Shown here piece by piece: positions 1-11,130 of a stretch of 64,000 bases of DNA. Where the stretch lies: NCBI GenBank assembly GCA_021904315.1, contig CM038912.1, positions 1-64,000 of the forward strand, in the 5' to 3' direction. Each line of letters starts with the position of its first letter. Positions within the stretch are counted from its first letter, which is position 1. Under the pieces are notes generated by a model. It did not search any database. It saw only the letters and a program-made list of their open reading frames with translations, and was not told the DNA's origin. The DNA comes from Sphagnum magellanicum (Eukaryota; Streptophyta; Sphagnopsida; Sphagnales; Sphagnaceae). Position numbers and translations under genes: made by a program.

Positions 1-675
1 AAACCCCGAAACCCGAAACCCGAAACCCGAAACCCGAAACCCGAAACCGAAACCGAAACCCGAAACCCGAAACGAAACCGGCAACCGAAACCCGAAACCC
101 GAAAACGAAACCCGAGAAACCCGAAACCCGAAACCGGGAAAACCCGAAACCCGAAACCCGAAACCCGGAAACCCGAAACCCGAAACCCGAAACCCGAACC
201 CGAAACCGAAACCCGGAAACCCGAAACCCGAAACCCGAAACCCGAAACCCGAACCCGAAACCCGAAACCCGAAACCGAAACCCACCCGAAAACCCGAAAC
301 CCGAAACCCGAACCCGAACCGAAAAACCGAAACCCGAAACCCGAAACCCGAAACCCGAAACCGAAACCCGGAAACCGGAAACCGAAACCCGAAAACCGAA
401 ACCCGAAACCGAAACACGAAACCGAAACCCGAAACCCGAAACCTAAACCTAAAACCTGAAACCCGAAACCCGAAACCTAAACCCGCGAAACCCGAAACCG
501 AAACCCGAACCCGAAACCGAAACCGAAACCCTAAACCGAAACCCGAAACCCAACCCGAACCGAATCCCCCAACCAGAAACCCTAAACCTAAACCCGAAAC
601 CCGAAACCCTAAACCCTACCACTAAACCCAACCTAAACCCTAAACCCTAAACCCAAACCCTAAACCTAACCCTAA
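1..675. repeat. Variant telomere-like array (CCCGAAA) grading into CCCTAAA
   Basis: The first ~560 bases are an irregular array of CCCGAAA heptamers with many 6- and 8-base variants, plus CCGAAA and CCCGGAAA units. Towards 575-675 canonical plant-type CCCTAAA appears and takes over. The C-rich strand reads 5' to 3', as expected at a left chromosome end. The T-to-G variant in nearly every early unit is unusual; it may be a real telomere-associated variant or a sequencing artefact. Confidence 0.85.
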
Positions 676-850
676 CTTCGCACAACTCCATAAATTTGGT
701 AAAACTAAGACTTAATTCTATATGCTCGGCAAAATTTTACATAACTCCATATTTTTGGCGAAACTTCACATAAACTTCACCCTAAACCCTAAAACTTCAC
801 ATAACTATATAAATTTGGCAAAAACTTGATAAAATTACTTATGCACTTTC
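676..850. repeat. Short degenerate subtelomeric repeats
   Basis: About three diverged copies of a ~30-bp phrase of the form CTTCACATAACTCCATA followed by AATTTGGCAAAA lie between telomere-type blocks, and one CCCTAAACCCTAAAA insert sits inside. No coding potential is seen. Confidence 0.5.
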
Positions 851-948
851 TTAGGTTTTGAAATCCTTAAGCAACGAAAACCACTGCATTGTCCAAACCC
901 TAAAATACTGTGACAGATAGGAAAAGTCAACCAAGGACTGGAAAAGTC

Positions 949-1360
949 AAACCCCCCCATATCTTCCAAATGGTGATAGTGTAGAGGAATTTTTTTACAT
1001 CATTGGATTTACAACACTTGAAAATGGGGGGGTAGGTCACCTCCAAATATATAAAAAAAAATGGCAATAAGGTCAAAATGCCCATCAAACACAAAAACCC
1101 CAAATCTCTTATATCTTGCAAACCTGACACTTTTAACCAAAAATAACTCCACCATTAGCTTTAAAACACTTGAAAATGGGGGGGTACATCACTTCAAAAC
1201 TTTCAACATGTATCATAATTAACCCTTCATGCCCTCATCTATCCGGCCCCCCTGAAATTTCACACCCCCCATATCTTTCAAATGGTGATGCTCTAGAAGA
1301 ATTTTATTGCACCATTGGCTTCAGAACCCTTGAAAATGGGGGGGTAGGTCACTTCAAAAC
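949..1360. repeat. Subtelomeric tandem repeat, about 3 copies
   Basis: The phrase CTTGAAAATGGGGGGGTA recurs at about 1017, 1169 and 1329 (spacing 152 and 160). It is preceded in two copies by CCCCCCATATCTT.CAAATGG. These are diverged units of a ~155-bp tandem repeat lying between telomere arrays. Confidence 0.7.
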
Positions 1361-1647
1361 CCCAAAAAAAAAACCCAATTTTGGTGGGGACACCCATGTA
1401 ACCCTAAACCCTAAACCCTAAACCCTAAAACCCTAAACCCTAAACCCTAAACCCTAAACCCTAAACCTAAACCCTAAACCCTAAACCCTAAACCCTAAAC
1501 CCTAAACCCTAAGCCCTAAACCCCTAAACCCTAAACCCTAAACCCTAAAACCCAAAAAAAAAACCCAATTTTGGTGGGAACACCCATGTAACCCTAAACC
1601 CCTAAACCCTAAACCCTAAAACCCTAAACCCTAAACCCTAAACTTTA
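1361..1647. repeat. CCCTAAA arrays with a duplicated 40-bp spacer
   Basis: Two canonical CCCTAAA arrays (about 1398-1550 and 1590-1647) are each preceded by nearly the same non-telomeric ~40-bp spacer (1361-1400 and 1551-1591), which contains CCCAATTTTGGTGGG and ends ACACCCATGTAA. The block of spacer plus telomere array has been duplicated as a unit. Confidence 0.8.
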
Positions 1648-2543
1648 CACTAACCACTTTGTGTGGGTTGTGTGTAGGCCCGTGTGAGTGACTAAAGCTT
1701 GTCAACTCTTCCTAGTCCCATCCCGGAGCTCCAACCCGCACCCTCTACCCCTCAAAGGGTTGTGAGTTAGGGAGTGTGCTCCAACTCCTCCTTATTCTGC
1801 TGCTTTCTACTTGGGCTCACATTTAAGTCCCTTAAGAAGTTGGGAGTGCGTCAATAGCTGTATCGACGATTGATGGTGCCGGAGGTCAGTAAGGCTGAAG
1901 AGAGTTGGTGGATCACATATGTGGTAGAAGGCACATACCAATTGCAGCTTGTCGTGCAATGGTTGGCAGAGATCGTATAACAGATGCGTCATTGATCGAA
2001 TTAACCATGTCCTTGTCGTTTTCTTGCACAACTTCATTGTAAAAGGCTTTACGACTGACCATCGCTCAGGGTAACAATTAACGACCTACATGCATGTAAT
2101 TCCTTTGGGATAATTCTAGGCTTTCGTGTAAGTGTTTTTTGATTGTTGTTCTTATCTCTCCACAAATTGGAATGCAAGCTTGCAGGGTTCATGCAGGCCG
2201 CAATGATCACAGCACACGATAGGAAGGCCGAGAAGACAACGTGAAGCAGCCAGGGTTCCAGCTGTATTAAGCCAGGGGTTTGACGAGAACAAAGACGAGT
2301 GAAATGTTGAGATGCCCATCACACTTTTCAACCCAGGTTCATAATTCATTTGCATTGACATTGTCAAACCAAAAACAAAAATTACCCAATTCTAAGCATA
2401 GTCAGCCAAGCCAACCCATGTAATGTATCTGCTCTAATGTCACAAATGCCACAAATGATTTGGATAGAAAGATTCAAGCTTGACTTCAATTCTCACAAAA
2501 TTCTCGACCCAAAGAAGGGTCATTTTTTTCTAATTGACATACA
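1648..2543. other. Subtelomeric unique sequence, no gene seen
   Basis: The sequence is of mixed composition. The open frames on the minus strand at 1807-2037 and 2152-2367 have no recognisable motif. Its right edge is the insertion site of the copia element, so it was once continuous with the sequence after 8642. Confidence 0.5.
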
Positions 2544-2856
2544 TGTTGAGAATTCAAGCTCAACTAGTTAAGTTTCATTAGTTACTGGAGTAGGAAAGTA
2601 ACTAGGTTACTTTCACAAGGTTGAATTACTTTCTTTACTTATTTTAGTTTGGTTTTTTGTGGTTTGGTCTTGTGGTTAAATACCTTGGTGTTGATGGTTT
2701 GTCTCTCTTTTCTTCATTACACAAGTTTGTGTATTTCTTATGACAAGAACCTTGGAGAGTTCTTGATGTTGTGTTTTGTGTTGTGAGCATTATGTTGTAC
2801 TTTCCTTTCAATAAAGATTTATGTTTGCACTTGAGTAGATCTCCTATTTGTTAACA
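2544..2856 (+). repeat. 5' LTR of the copia element
   Basis: 313 bp, TG...CA ends with inverted termini TGTTGA/TTAACA. An AATAAA polyadenylation signal lies at 2810-2815. The matching copy is at 8330-8642. Confidence 0.97.
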
Positions 2857-2868
2857 TGGTATCAGAGC
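2857..2868 (+). other. Primer-binding site (initiator Met-tRNA)
   Basis: TGGTATCAGAGC follows the 5' LTR directly. This is the standard plant copia PBS complementary to the 3' end of initiator methionine tRNA. Confidence 0.95.
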
Positions 2869-3962
2869 TTAGGTTGTTTGATGAGGAAGTTGAAAGAGAT
2901 CTAGAGCTAAAAAGTCTCTAGAACTAGAGCTTGAAAGTCTCTAGTAATATCAAGAGTTTGTCAAGTGCAAAAGAGAAATGAGGAAAGGAAAGAATGTGAA
3001 GAGAAAGAAAAGAAAAGAAAAGAGGTGAAAGGAGATCAACATATCAAAGTTGTGGAAGTCAAATCTTTAAACCTAGATCTAGATCTATTGTGAAAAGATC
3101 TTGAAGTGAAACTTGGATGGATTGTAGAAGATTATAAGACACTTTTATTCTGAAATTTTCAAAAGAAAAGGATATGTTTTGTGAAAGGTATGAGCTTTTG
3201 AAAACTCTGTGCTAGATCTGGTTTTTTGGTCATATCTCCTTTGTTTGAGCTTTTTTGGATCTGTTGCTTTGTGATCTTATAGATCATATAGGAATACATG
3301 TGTGAGAGAAATTTCATGTCATTTGGATTTATATTGAGAGAGATCCAAGCATCTAAAGTTTCAGTTTTAGTTTTGAAGTCAGTTTCTTTTGAAAGTGATA
3401 TTTCTTTGTGGTCATCATTAATAGAGCTGAAATTTTGAGCAGATATAGAATACATATATCTTATGTGTCTTCCAAAATCTCAAGGATTTTGGACTTGCTG
3501 AAAGCAAGTTGTAAGTCATTTTGTGTTCAGGTCCCAGTTTGAGGTGACTTCAAAGAAGTAGCAAGATCTCCCATTTTATGAAGTTAAATGAGTTGAAATT
3601 TTGAGAGAAGTTAGTAAACATAGTTATTCATGTTTCACTAGAATTTCAGAACGATTCAAGGTCATATGTGTGTGGAGTAGCTTTGCAAAGTTGTTGTGAC
3701 AAAAGTTGTTTTGAGAAGACATCAAAACAAAGTTTTGAAGTGGAGCAAATACATCTTGGGAGAACTTAAAGGAAGGAGTTTGGAGATTGGGAAGTGCAAA
3801 TACATTATTAAGACCTTCGTACAAAAGTGTGGTATGTAATCATGTATTTAATACCATACGAAATATTATACAAGATACATACTTATACGTAAAACCTATG
3901 TATAGTATAAAATTTCGTATAATATTCAAGACATACATACATATGCAAGGTCCATATGGTTC

Positions 3963-4041
3963 AACCCTAACCCTAACCCTAATCCTAGAAACCTAAGGAA
4001 GGAAAACCCTAACCCTAACCCTAGAAACCCAAGGAAGGAAT
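3963..4041 (+). repeat. CCCTAA hexamer arrays in the copia leader
   Basis: Just upstream of the gag ATG the leader holds two ~40-bp tandem units, each starting with three CCCTAA hexamers and ending CTAGAAACC.AAGGAAGG. The hexamer (TTAGGG type) differs from the plant heptamer CCCTAAA at the chromosome end of this same window. Confidence 0.85.
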
Positions 4042-4089
4042 TAAAATCATTGTGAAACCCCAAGAAGACATTGAGTGGTGCCTTGACAG

Positions 4090-7000
4090 ATGGCGGACGG
4101 CCTTTCTCAAATTGCAATTGAAAAACTAGACAAGAACAATTTCCAAGTGTGGAAATTTAGGATTATGAATTTCTTGATGGGGAAAGGCTACTGGGAATTC
4201 ATAACTGGTGATGAGACAGAACCTCCTCTCCCAGAAAGCCCCACACAACAGCAAATTCAAGCCAATAAAACTTGGCATGAAAAAGAAAGGAAAGTCTTGT
4301 ATTGGCTTTTTGTGAGTGTGTCCGATTCCATGATTGTGCATATTCAAGATGCAAAATCACCCAAGCAAGCTTGGGATACATTGGTGAAGATGTATAGCAC
4401 CAATACACAAGCTCGCAAAATGCAGCTCAAACAAGAGTTGCATAATTTACAGAAAAACAAAATGAACATCAATGATTATTCTACAAAGGTGAAAAACCTT
4501 GCAGATGTTCTTGCATCTATAGGAGCCCCTGTAGATGATGAAGATTTAGTGGCCGTGACCTTAAATGGACTTGGAAAAGACTATAACCAGTTCTGTATTT
4601 CAATTGCAGTTCGAGAAACATTTCCCAACTTCTAAGATTTAATAACACTACTTATAAGTGAAGAGATGAGAATTGTTAGTACTTCATCCAATGGAGGATC
4701 ACAAGAAAGTGCTTTCTACTCAAATTCGAATAGCGGTAGAGGCAGAGGTGGTAAAAACCTCATTTCGAGGTCGACACGGAAGCTCGCATGGTAGACATCA
4801 TCAACATGAAGGTCAAGCTCATGGAGGTGGACGAGGAAACTTTGGAGGAAGAGGAAGTCGAGGAAGTCGTGGAGGTCGTGGTGGAAGCCATCGAGGTCAA
4901 CAACCAAATAACGATTCAAATTGCTACTACTGCAGGAAACCTGGGCACATGGCCAAGAACTGTTATCAAAGGGAGCATGATGCACGAAGTGGAAAATTGA
5001 ACAAGGGAATTATGCATCAACTAGCAATCAAGGTGAAGGTGATGAGCAACTGTTTATGATGCAACACATGGCAAATTTAATGATAGGAGGTGTATCAGAC
5101 AACAATGTCTGGTATGTGGATTCTGGAGCTTCAAACCACATGACTAGCCATGGAGAATGGTTTAGAGATGCAAAGGATTTGAAGACACCAGGGTTTGTGG
5201 AAACTGGTGATGACACTACACATCCCATCACACAAATTGGCAAGGTGCCATTGTCCATGCAAGATGGGCAAACAAAGTACCTAAAAGATGTACTTCATGT
5301 TCCAACCATAACAAAAAATTTGGTCTCCGTAGGCCAGATGGTGGAACAAGGTTTACAGGTGACATTTAACCCAAATGGATGTTTTGTGGAAGATATGAAG
5401 AACCAAGGCAAATTGATTGCAAAAGGAGAAAGGAATGGACGAATGTTCACCTTGGATGTGAACATGCCTGAGGTGAATTCCATGTTATTCACACATGGAA
5501 AAGGAGTTGGAGACATTGGAATTTGGCACAAGCAGGTTGGCCATGTTAATCTCTAACGTCTTAAGTTCATGGAGAAACAAAAACTTGTTGGAGGTCTTCC
5601 CAAATTTAGAGCAGAAGAGGTGATGTCAAAGGTTTGTGAAGCATGCCAATTGGGGAAGCAAGCTAGGCATCCATTCCCAACTCAAACAACTCATGTAAGT
5701 TCCAAACCTTTGGAAATGATCCACTCAGATGTGTGGACCATGAAGACAGAATCCATTGGAGGATGCAAGTACTACGTGAGTTTCATTGATGACCACACAA
5801 GGAAGGTGTCGGTCTACTTCATGAAACACAAAGGTGAAGTGTTTCAACATTTTTTGCATTTCAAAGCAATGGTGGAGAAGGAGAAGGGTGTGAGCATCAA
5901 ATGCCTAAGGTCCGATGGAGGGGGAGAGTATTTTTCAAATGAATTCAGTGAGTACTTGAAGGAGCATGGGATTCAAAGGAAATACTCATGTAGTTATTCC
6001 CCACAACAGAATGGAGTTACTGAAAGGAAAAACAGGCACATTGTAGAAATAGCACATGCCATGTTAAATGAGAAGAATTTGCCAAATTACTTTTGGGCAG
6101 AAGCGGTAGCAATTGCAGTCTACATCATGAATCGAACACCCACATCGGCAATTCATGGCATAACACCTAAAGAAAAATTCACAGGCAAGAAACCCGATGT
6201 TTCACACCTCAGAGTGTTTGGTTGCATTGCATACGTGCATGTTCCTGATGAGAAGAGATCAAAACTAAACCCAAAAGCTGAAAAATGTATTTTCATTGGA
6301 TACTCCTCAGAACAAAAGGGATATAGATGTTTCAATCCTTCCACTCGGAAGTTGCAAGTGAGTAAAGATGTTGTGTTTGATGCGATGGCTAGTTGGTATT
6401 CACCACTGAAGGTAGCAAAAGATGGAGAAGCTAGAAATGGTGATGTTTCATCAAATGTGGAACAAGAATCACAATTAATTAGTGGACCACAAGAGTCTCC
6501 AATTAGTGGGTCCAGTAGCACTCCATGGAAAGGAAGATTAAGATCTTCAAACATTGTACATGGTAGTTTTCAAACATCATCTAGAAATCGTCATGTAGAT
6601 GGTGAATCAAGTGAGTCAGAGAAAAGTGAGGGTGAAGAATCAAGAATCACCTCAGTTCCTACTCCTGGAGCTTGGATGGCCAAGAAAGCTTTGAAAACAA
6701 TTGACAACAATAGTGGAGTACGAAGATCCACACGAGTCAAGTACCCTATACAAAGACTCACATATGATGGCTTTGTATACAAGAGGTTGAACCCACTTGT
6801 TTTGAACAAGCGATTAGAAACCCTAAGTGGGACAATGCCATGGATGAAGAGATGGCGGCTTTGGATGCGAATGCTACTTGGGAATTGGTAGTTTTACCAA
6901 AAGACAAGAAAGCAATTGGGTGCAAATGGGTGTACAAAGTCAAACACAATGCAGATGGATCTGTGAGCAGATACAAAGCAAGATTGGTTGCCAAAGGTTA

Positions 7001-8357
7001 TGCCCAAACGTATGGCATAGACTATGAGGAGACCTATAGTCCAGTTGCCAAAATGATAACTGTAAGAGCAATCATTACTATGGCAGTAGCAAAAGGATGG
7101 TCTTTAGATCAAATGGATGTAAAGAATGCCTTTCTTCATGGAGATTTACAGGAAGAAGTGTCCATGGAACAACCACCAGGTTATGTGGACCAAACACATC
7201 TTAACTCTGTATGGATTGAAGAAAGCTCTGTATGGCTTGAAGCAAGCTCCTAGAGCTTGGTCAGACAAGATAGGTCAGTATCTTGTCACAAGTGGATTTC
7301 AAACATCCAATGCAGATTTTTCACTATATGTGAAAAAGACAGATCATGGGATTGTAGTCATAGTCATCTATGTTGATGACTTGATTGTCACAGGAGATAA
7401 TGATGCAGACATTTCTGATTTGAAGAAGCTTTTGAAGCAAAAGTTTGAAATGAAGGATTTGGGAGAGTTGCGTTATTTCCTCGGCATTGAGGTAATCAAG
7501 TCCCCTAAAGGGATATGGTTACTACAAAGGTAATATGCCTTGAACAAATTGGTCGAATATGGGATGACGAGTTACAAACCCATTTCAATTCCATTGGAAC
7601 AAAATGTGAAGTTAAGTGCAGATGAAGGAGACATCGTGGAGGATACCACTATGTACAGACGCATAGTGGGGAGTTTGATTTACATGACCATCACAAGGCC
7701 AGATTTGAGTTATGCAGTTGGAGTGGTGAGTCAATTCATGCAAACACCACGAAAGCCACATTTGGATGCAGTGAGGCGCATACTGAGGTACATAAAGCAT
7801 ACCTTGCAGTGTGGAATTTTTTATGAAGCCAAGAGCTAGTTACAAGTACATGGATACACGGATGTTGATTGGGCTGGCAATGTTTCAGATAGAAGATCAA
7901 CCAATGGTTTCATGTTTTCTTTTGGAAGTGGTGCTGTTAGTTGGAGCATTAAGAAACAACCAATAGTTGCATTATCAAGCACGGAAGCAGAATACAGAGG
8001 TGCAGCAATTCCTGCATGTGAAGTAGTTTGGTTACAAAAACTACTCTCAGATTTGGGAAATCAGTGGATGCTCCTGTTGTCATTTATTGTGATAACATCA
8101 GTAGCATACTACTTGCTAACAACCCAGTCTATCATGCTAGGACAAAGCACATTGAGGTGCACTACCATTTTATTAGAGAAAAAGTTCTAGCAAAAGAAAT
8201 TGACTTTATTCATGTTAGTACTGAAGATCAGGTTGCTGACATTTTCACAAAGGTTTTAGGTACAAACAAGTTAAGGAAGTTTCGAAAAATGCTTAGTGTA
8301 CTAGAAGTGAATTTGAGCTTGAGGGGGAGTGTTGAGAATTCAAGCTCAACTAGTTAA
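4090..8357 (+). pseudogene. Broken copia gag-pol
   Basis: Gag starts at the ATG at 4090 and has the copia-type N-terminal Gag domain (LDKNNFQVWKFRIMNFL) to 4632. A CCHC knuckle (CYYCRKPGHMAKNC) is at 4922-4963. The protease has DSG at 5119-5127. The integrase (about 5700-6250) keeps its D, D and E in HSDVW, RSDGGGEY and VTERK. The RT has YVDD at 7369-7380, and RNase H shows LSSTEAEY and CDN. Stops: 4633, 5554, 7531 and 7837. Frame changes near 4757, 5005, 6826, 7210 and 8060. Translation resumes with good domain matches after each lesion, so losses are small. At 5554 the family usually has Gln (NLQRLK), which fits CAA to TAA. The last frame runs a few codons into the 3' LTR. Confidence 0.95.
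8321..8329 (+). other. Polypurine tract
   Basis: GAGGGGGAG abuts the 3' LTR start (8330), the expected position for plus-strand priming. Confidence 0.9.
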
Positions 8358-8642
8358 GTTTCATTAGTTACTGGAGTAGGAAAGTAACTAGGTTACTTTC
8401 ACAAGGTTGAATTACTTTCTTTACTTATTTTAGTTTGGTTTTTTGTGGTTTGGTCTTGTAGTTAAATACCTTGGTGTTGATGGTTTGTCTCTCTTTTCTT
8501 CATTACACAAGTTTGTGTATTTCTTGTGACAAGAACCTTGGAGAGTTCTTGATGTTGTGTTTTGTGTTATGAGCATTATGTTGTACTTTCCTTTCAATAA
8601 AGATTTATGTTTGCACTTGAGTAGATCTCCTATTTGTTAACA
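8330..8642 (+). repeat. 3' LTR of the copia element
   Basis: 313 bp, identical to the 5' LTR except for three A/G differences. AATAAA lies at 8596-8601. Confidence 0.97.
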
Positions 8643-9104
8643 ATACATCAAGGCAAGTTCAACATGATTGGAATTGCGTGGGGCGATCTTGCAGAAAAGA
8701 CTCAACGTCTTCTCCAAGGCTTCCTCCTTCTCTTACATGAACACCCAACAGTAATATTCACAAAGCATGTAGCTGGAGAGAACACCAACAGACTAGAGGT
8801 AGATTCTCAAATAAGTAAAAGCGTCAAGTGGTGGAACCTCAATTCATCACCGGAAACAAAACCTCACCTTGTTAGAATTTGCAACTCGAAAATCATCAAG
8901 CTCTCTGATAGACAAAACTGGTTGCTAGCCCACTGCCCCATCACAAACATTCCTCAAAACCTCAAGGTAGGTCAGCTTTGCTGTTATACTCTTTGCCTCA
9001 ATGATTATCTGCATTCTACCAGAACCACAATTGTATATGTCAGTGGATGCCCTAATCCCTTCCCTCTACCTGCGACATCATTTTCCAACATGGAAAAGCT
9101 TTGA
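8643..9104 (+). other. Open frame, unassigned
   Basis: A frame of about 150 codons is open from inside the 3' LTR to 9104. I recognise no domain. It lies in balanced-composition sequence that was joined to the region before 2544 prior to the copia insertion. It may be an old exon or chance. Confidence 0.25.
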
Positions 9105-11130
9105 CACTAATTATATTATTTTTAGAAATATTGATGTATTTTTCCTCTCTCCATAATTTTTTGAAAGAAAGTATGGAGTCTTTAAGAGTATTTTATTTGT
9201 CAAACTGAAAAATTCAAAAATTAATTAATTATTCGACAGATGTGTGTCCGTTTTTTTATATCTTTGAAAGGCAAATAGGGGTCCCCCCCCAATTTTGAAA
9301 TTTTGGGTCCTACAAAAAGGGTACCTATTACTTCATATGCTCATTCGTCTATTGCAAAATTATGAGACCTTTGTCAACATCCTCACCTTCTCGACCAAAG
9401 TGAACAAGCACTCATCACTATTGAACCATTCAGGATGGATTATGTGTGGACAAGAAACACTTTTTTCTGTTTGTATTTTTGTCCCATATCTAACCACGGT
9501 GGTTAGTTACGTACTACCTAATTAACCATCCATCCACATCTAGCTTTTTACCTGACACATCAAGTGCCTTGCATTCTTACCTATCTACCTACATACCTAC
9601 TTACTATATAAGATTTTGATGATGCCATCCATGGATGGATGATGGGACGGATGACGGGACGAATTAAGGGGAAGTTTCACGAAGGGGGGCGGGGGGGTGG
9701 GCCAAGGGCCCCACTGAACATGAACAAATCATGCAATCCCATGCATAGTTTGAACCTCGTGCCTAATGCACAGGTGTGTTATTTCAACAATGTTTGGTTC
9801 ATGTTTTAGTTTTAAAAAAAGACTTTTATCTTTTTTTATTTAATTTTTATGTGTTTTCTGTTTTTATTATTATTTTGTATAATAAAAATAAAGTGTTTCT
9901 TTTTTACTTTTGTATTTTTGTTTATTTGGATGCAAGTTTGAAGTTTGGAGAAAAAAGACACTCCTCGTTTTTCAAGTAGGGTTTTTCTTCATTATTATAA
10001 GTTTTATTTTTTCTTATTTTTTACTCTTTATTTGGTTTTTTTTTTTTGTAATTTTTTCTTTTTAATTTTTTAAAATTGTATTTCCCTTTCCTTGTTTCAT
10101 TTGTTTCCATTCCTTTTTTTCAGTTTTTTTTCTTACTTTTTTTTGTTTATCTTTGTTTCATGTTTTAGTTTTTTCTATTCTTATTTTGTCTATCTTCATT
10201 TTTCTCTATTTTATGTGTTTATTTATTTGTTTATTTAGTTTCTGTTTTCTTTTCTTTTTTAAATCTAGTTTTTTTAATATGTTTTATAATAAAAATAATT
10301 TAAATTTTATTTTTATTTTTGTTTGATTAGATGTAGGTTTGAAGTTTGGAAAGAGAAGACAACCTTTTTTTTTTTTTAAAGTATGGTTTTTTTCTTTAGT
10401 TTTTTCCCTTTTTAAAATATATATTTGTTCTGTTTGGATGGATGACGGGACCGATGACAGGATGGATGACGCGACGGACGAATGAATGAAAAGCTTCATT
10501 TCATCCACGACGTCCTTTACTATATAAGAATATAAAATTCACATTTCTTTATCTTTTTCTTCTTTCTGTCTTTCTTTCTTCTTTCTTTCTGTTTTGCATT
10601 CCTTTTCTTTCTCTTTTTCAGTTTCTCTTTCATTTCTTTTTTTCAAATAGGCTTTTTAAATAACAATTAGAAAGTGAAATTTCATTTCCAAAAACGAAAA
10701 AGATTACTAATATTTTTTCTAATGATTCTTTCTTTCCTTTTTCTTTTTCAATTTTTTTTTCTTTTTTAGTTTCTCTTTCATTTGTTTTATTTTCGAATAG
10801 CCTTGTTCTTCAATAATAATCACAAAACGAGAAATAATTTCTGAAAAACGAAATTGATTATTAGTATTTCTTTTTTATGATTTCAAAAACAACATAAACT
10901 TCTTCTTTCTTTTTCATTTTCATTTCTTTTCTCTTTCTTTTTTAGTTTCTCTTTCATTTCCCTGTTTTTTCCCCCCCTTAAAGTAGGTACTTTTTTCAAT
11001 AATAATTTGAGAATGAAAAATAATTTCAGAAAAAAGAAAAAACATTATTACCAGTTCTGACGATGATTTCAAGAAAACAGAAAAAATGATTTTCGAATAA
11101 TTATATTTTTATTAAAATTCTTGAAAAATC
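9105..11130. repeat. T-rich and CT-rich low-complexity tract with tandem duplications
   Basis: Poly-T and CT/TTTC runs dominate. A ~400-bp unit is duplicated: GGTTTGAAGTTTGGA-like phrases at about 9935 and 10335 each sit beside GGATGGATGACGGGAC-type words (about 9640 and 10435) and ACTATATAAGA (about 9602 and 10517). From about 10640 to 11090 three further diverged units of ~150-190 bp repeat the pattern of AATAATAATYAGAAA, then TTTC.GAAAAACGAAA, then TTAYTARTATT. No gene is seen. Confidence 0.65.

Larger units (their letters stand above)
2544..8642 (+). mobile_element. Ty1/copia LTR retrotransposon, full length but defective
   Basis: A complete insertion: 313-bp LTRs beginning TGTTGA and ending TTAACA, a primer-binding site complementary to initiator Met-tRNA, gag, zinc knuckle, aspartic protease, integrase, reverse transcriptase and RNase H in the copia order (integrase before RT), then a purine-rich tract. 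The flanking 5-bp target duplication is ATACA (2539-2543 and 8643-8647). The LTRs differ at only three positions, all A/G transitions (about 1%), so insertion is fairly recent. The coding region is nevertheless broken by four stops and about five frameshifts, so this copy cannot be autonomous as written. Confidence 0.97.

Noticed and set aside
2544-8642. RNA editing (U-to-C) as an explanation for TAA/TAG codons in reading frames
   Set aside because: Stop-removing U-to-C editing is known in organelles of some ferns, hornworts and lycophytes, but these are nuclear retroelements that also carry frameshifts, so genomic decay is simpler.
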